Origin: Phycisphaerae bacterium
Lineage (GTDB): Bacteria > Planctomycetota > Phycisphaerae > Sedimentisphaerales > Anaerohalosphaeraceae
Direction of reading: 5' to 3'
DNA: 5,766 nucleotides
Assembly (NCBI GenBank): GCA_007121565.1
Contig: SKKI01000243.1
Span: 1-5,766, forward strand
Of this stretch, positions 4,863 through 5,766 are shown piece by piece. The number at the start of each line of letters is the position of its first letter. Position 1 is the stretch's first letter. Under the pieces are notes generated by a model. That model was not told where the DNA came from. It ran no database searches and saw nothing but the letters and a program-made list of their open reading frames with translations. The translations under genes and the position numbers were made by a program.

Positions 4863-5766
4863 ATGAATACCAGTGGGCTGTTGCTGGTCTGTATGTTGCT
4901 TCTGAGCGGTGCATCGTTTGGCCAGGCGGATCGTTTTTCCGCCTTTCCGACCGGTCAGGATATGCATGTGCGCGCCTCGGCGATGACGGTCTACACCGCG
5001 CCGTCGCCGCCGTGGGACCATGTCATCGGGTTTTCCGACGGCCTGACGGTTACTGTTGGGGACAACCGGATCAGCGGGCGAGAGGGCTTTATCTGGCTCA
5101 ATGTGTACGGAACCCCCTCGGCGCATTATCTGGGGCATTATTATCGGGCCTATGTGTACGTTGAGGGCGATGTGCAGCTTGAGCAGGGCGCCCGCGCCAA
5201 AGCCACCGCACAGCGGCAGGCCACGGTGCAGGGCGCCGATGCGATGGCGATGCAGTTTACGGTGACCGGGGATGTCTTTACGGTTGCGCCGCAGCGCGAC
5301 GAAGTGCCATTCGACGTGCTGCCGGATGATCCGCTGTACCAGCGAGGCCTTGCCGCTCTGGCTCCCCTAACGTTTGGCCCGAGCATTCCGGAAAGGGCGC
5401 AGGTTCCCTCGCTTGAGCGGCCTGAGGTCGCGCCGCCACCGCCGCCGGTGCCCCCTGAGCCGGCCCGCCGGCCTGTCCAGCCGCCTGTGCCCGACGAACT
5501 GGTGGAGGATGCTGTGGATTATCCGGTGCACGTGTCATCCGTCTGGGAGCCGGCACCGACGATTGAGGTCACCTCGCTGCCGGACGAGCGGGAGGTTATC
5601 ATCGCCTCGGGGCGGTTTTATCTGTGGCAGCAATTAGCCGAGGAGCGCATGATTGAGTTTATGGCCGATGAGGTGGTGCTGTACGTGGCCTCGGATCAGT
5701 TTGATATGGCCGAGCAGGGGCGTGGACGCCAGCTCGGTCAGGGGCGGATTCAGGCGGCGTATTTGA
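4863..5766 (+). CDS. Exported protein with OstA/LptD-like repeats, 3' truncated
   Basis: The frame opens at the ATG at 4863 and stays open for 301 codons to the window edge, so the C-terminus is missing. Residues 1 to about 21 are a signal peptide: MNTSGLLLVCMLLLSGASFGQA. Residues about 38-145 are beta-rich and contain YRAYVYVEGDVQLEQGARAKATAQ (94-117). This resembles the 'veG-V-l--g---a-A----y' strand pattern of OstA/LptA/LptD N-terminal domains, which carry lipopolysaccharide across the periplasm. A proline-rich linker covers 181-211 (PPPPPVPPEPARRP core). A second similar unit starts at about 244: REVIIASGRFYLW...MIEFMADEVVLYVAS, running into GRGRQLGQGRIQAAYL at the edge. If the gene continues into a beta-barrel, it is a planctomycete-type LptD; if not, it is an LptA-like or unrelated envelope protein. 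Signal peptide and frame are firm; the family assignment is tentative. It has its own promoter and an AGGA ribosome site. Confidence 0.6.
   Translation, partial: MNTSGLLLVCMLLLSGASFGQADRFSAFPTGQDMHVRASAMTVYTAPSPPWDHVIGFSDGLTVTVGDNRISGREGFIWLNVYGTPSAHYLGHYYRAYVYVEGDVQLEQGARAKATAQRQATVQGADAMAMQFTVTGDVFTVAPQRDEVPFDVLPDDPLYQRGLAALAPLTFGPSIPERAQVPSLERPEVAPPPPPVPPEPARRPVQPPVPDELVEDAVDYPVHVSSVWEPAPTIEVTSLPDEREVIIASGRFYLWQQLAEERMIEFMADEVVLYVASDQFDMAEQGRGRQLGQGRIQAAYL

Overview
The window looks like chromosomal DNA from a free-living, GC-rich Gram-negative bacterium. Planctomycetota, perhaps Phycisphaerae, is my best guess. This rests on gene content rather than on any marker gene: a secreted DUF1080 protein next to a secreted PmoA-like (DUF6807) protein, a tiny lysine-rich histone-like protein, and an LptD/OstA-like outer-membrane assembly protein. 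Coding regions are GC-rich, with G or C favoured at third codon positions. The spacers are markedly AT-rich and hold most of the regulatory signals. I see no rRNA, tRNA, CRISPR array, insertion sequence or phage structural gene.

Layout. (1) 3-2384, plus strand: the 3' part of a DUF1080 plus carbohydrate-binding-module protein, then a 186-base spacer with three consecutive hairpins, then a complete secreted PmoA-like protein followed by an intrinsic terminator. These two fit a carbohydrate-catabolism pair acting outside the cytoplasm. (2) 2533-2862, minus strand: a 65-residue Lys/Ala/Thr protein with its own -10 element, a near-perfect Shine-Dalgarno site and a terminator. (3) 2788-3241: a gene-free stretch with small inverted repeats and an A/T-tract. 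(4) 3242-3865: nadD (NAD biosynthesis). (5) 3934-4710: a self-cleaving repressor of the LexA/CI type with an XRE helix-turn-helix. Its promoter lies so close to the ATG that the mRNA should be leaderless. (6) 4863 to the window end: an exported protein with OstA/LptD-like strand repeats around a proline-rich linker, cut off by the window edge and preceded by its own promoter.

Apart from the first pair, the genes look like independent units rather than one operon. The most interesting points are the leaderless repressor, with a palindrome over its own -10 box and a complete autocleavage apparatus, and the five-letter-alphabet basic protein.
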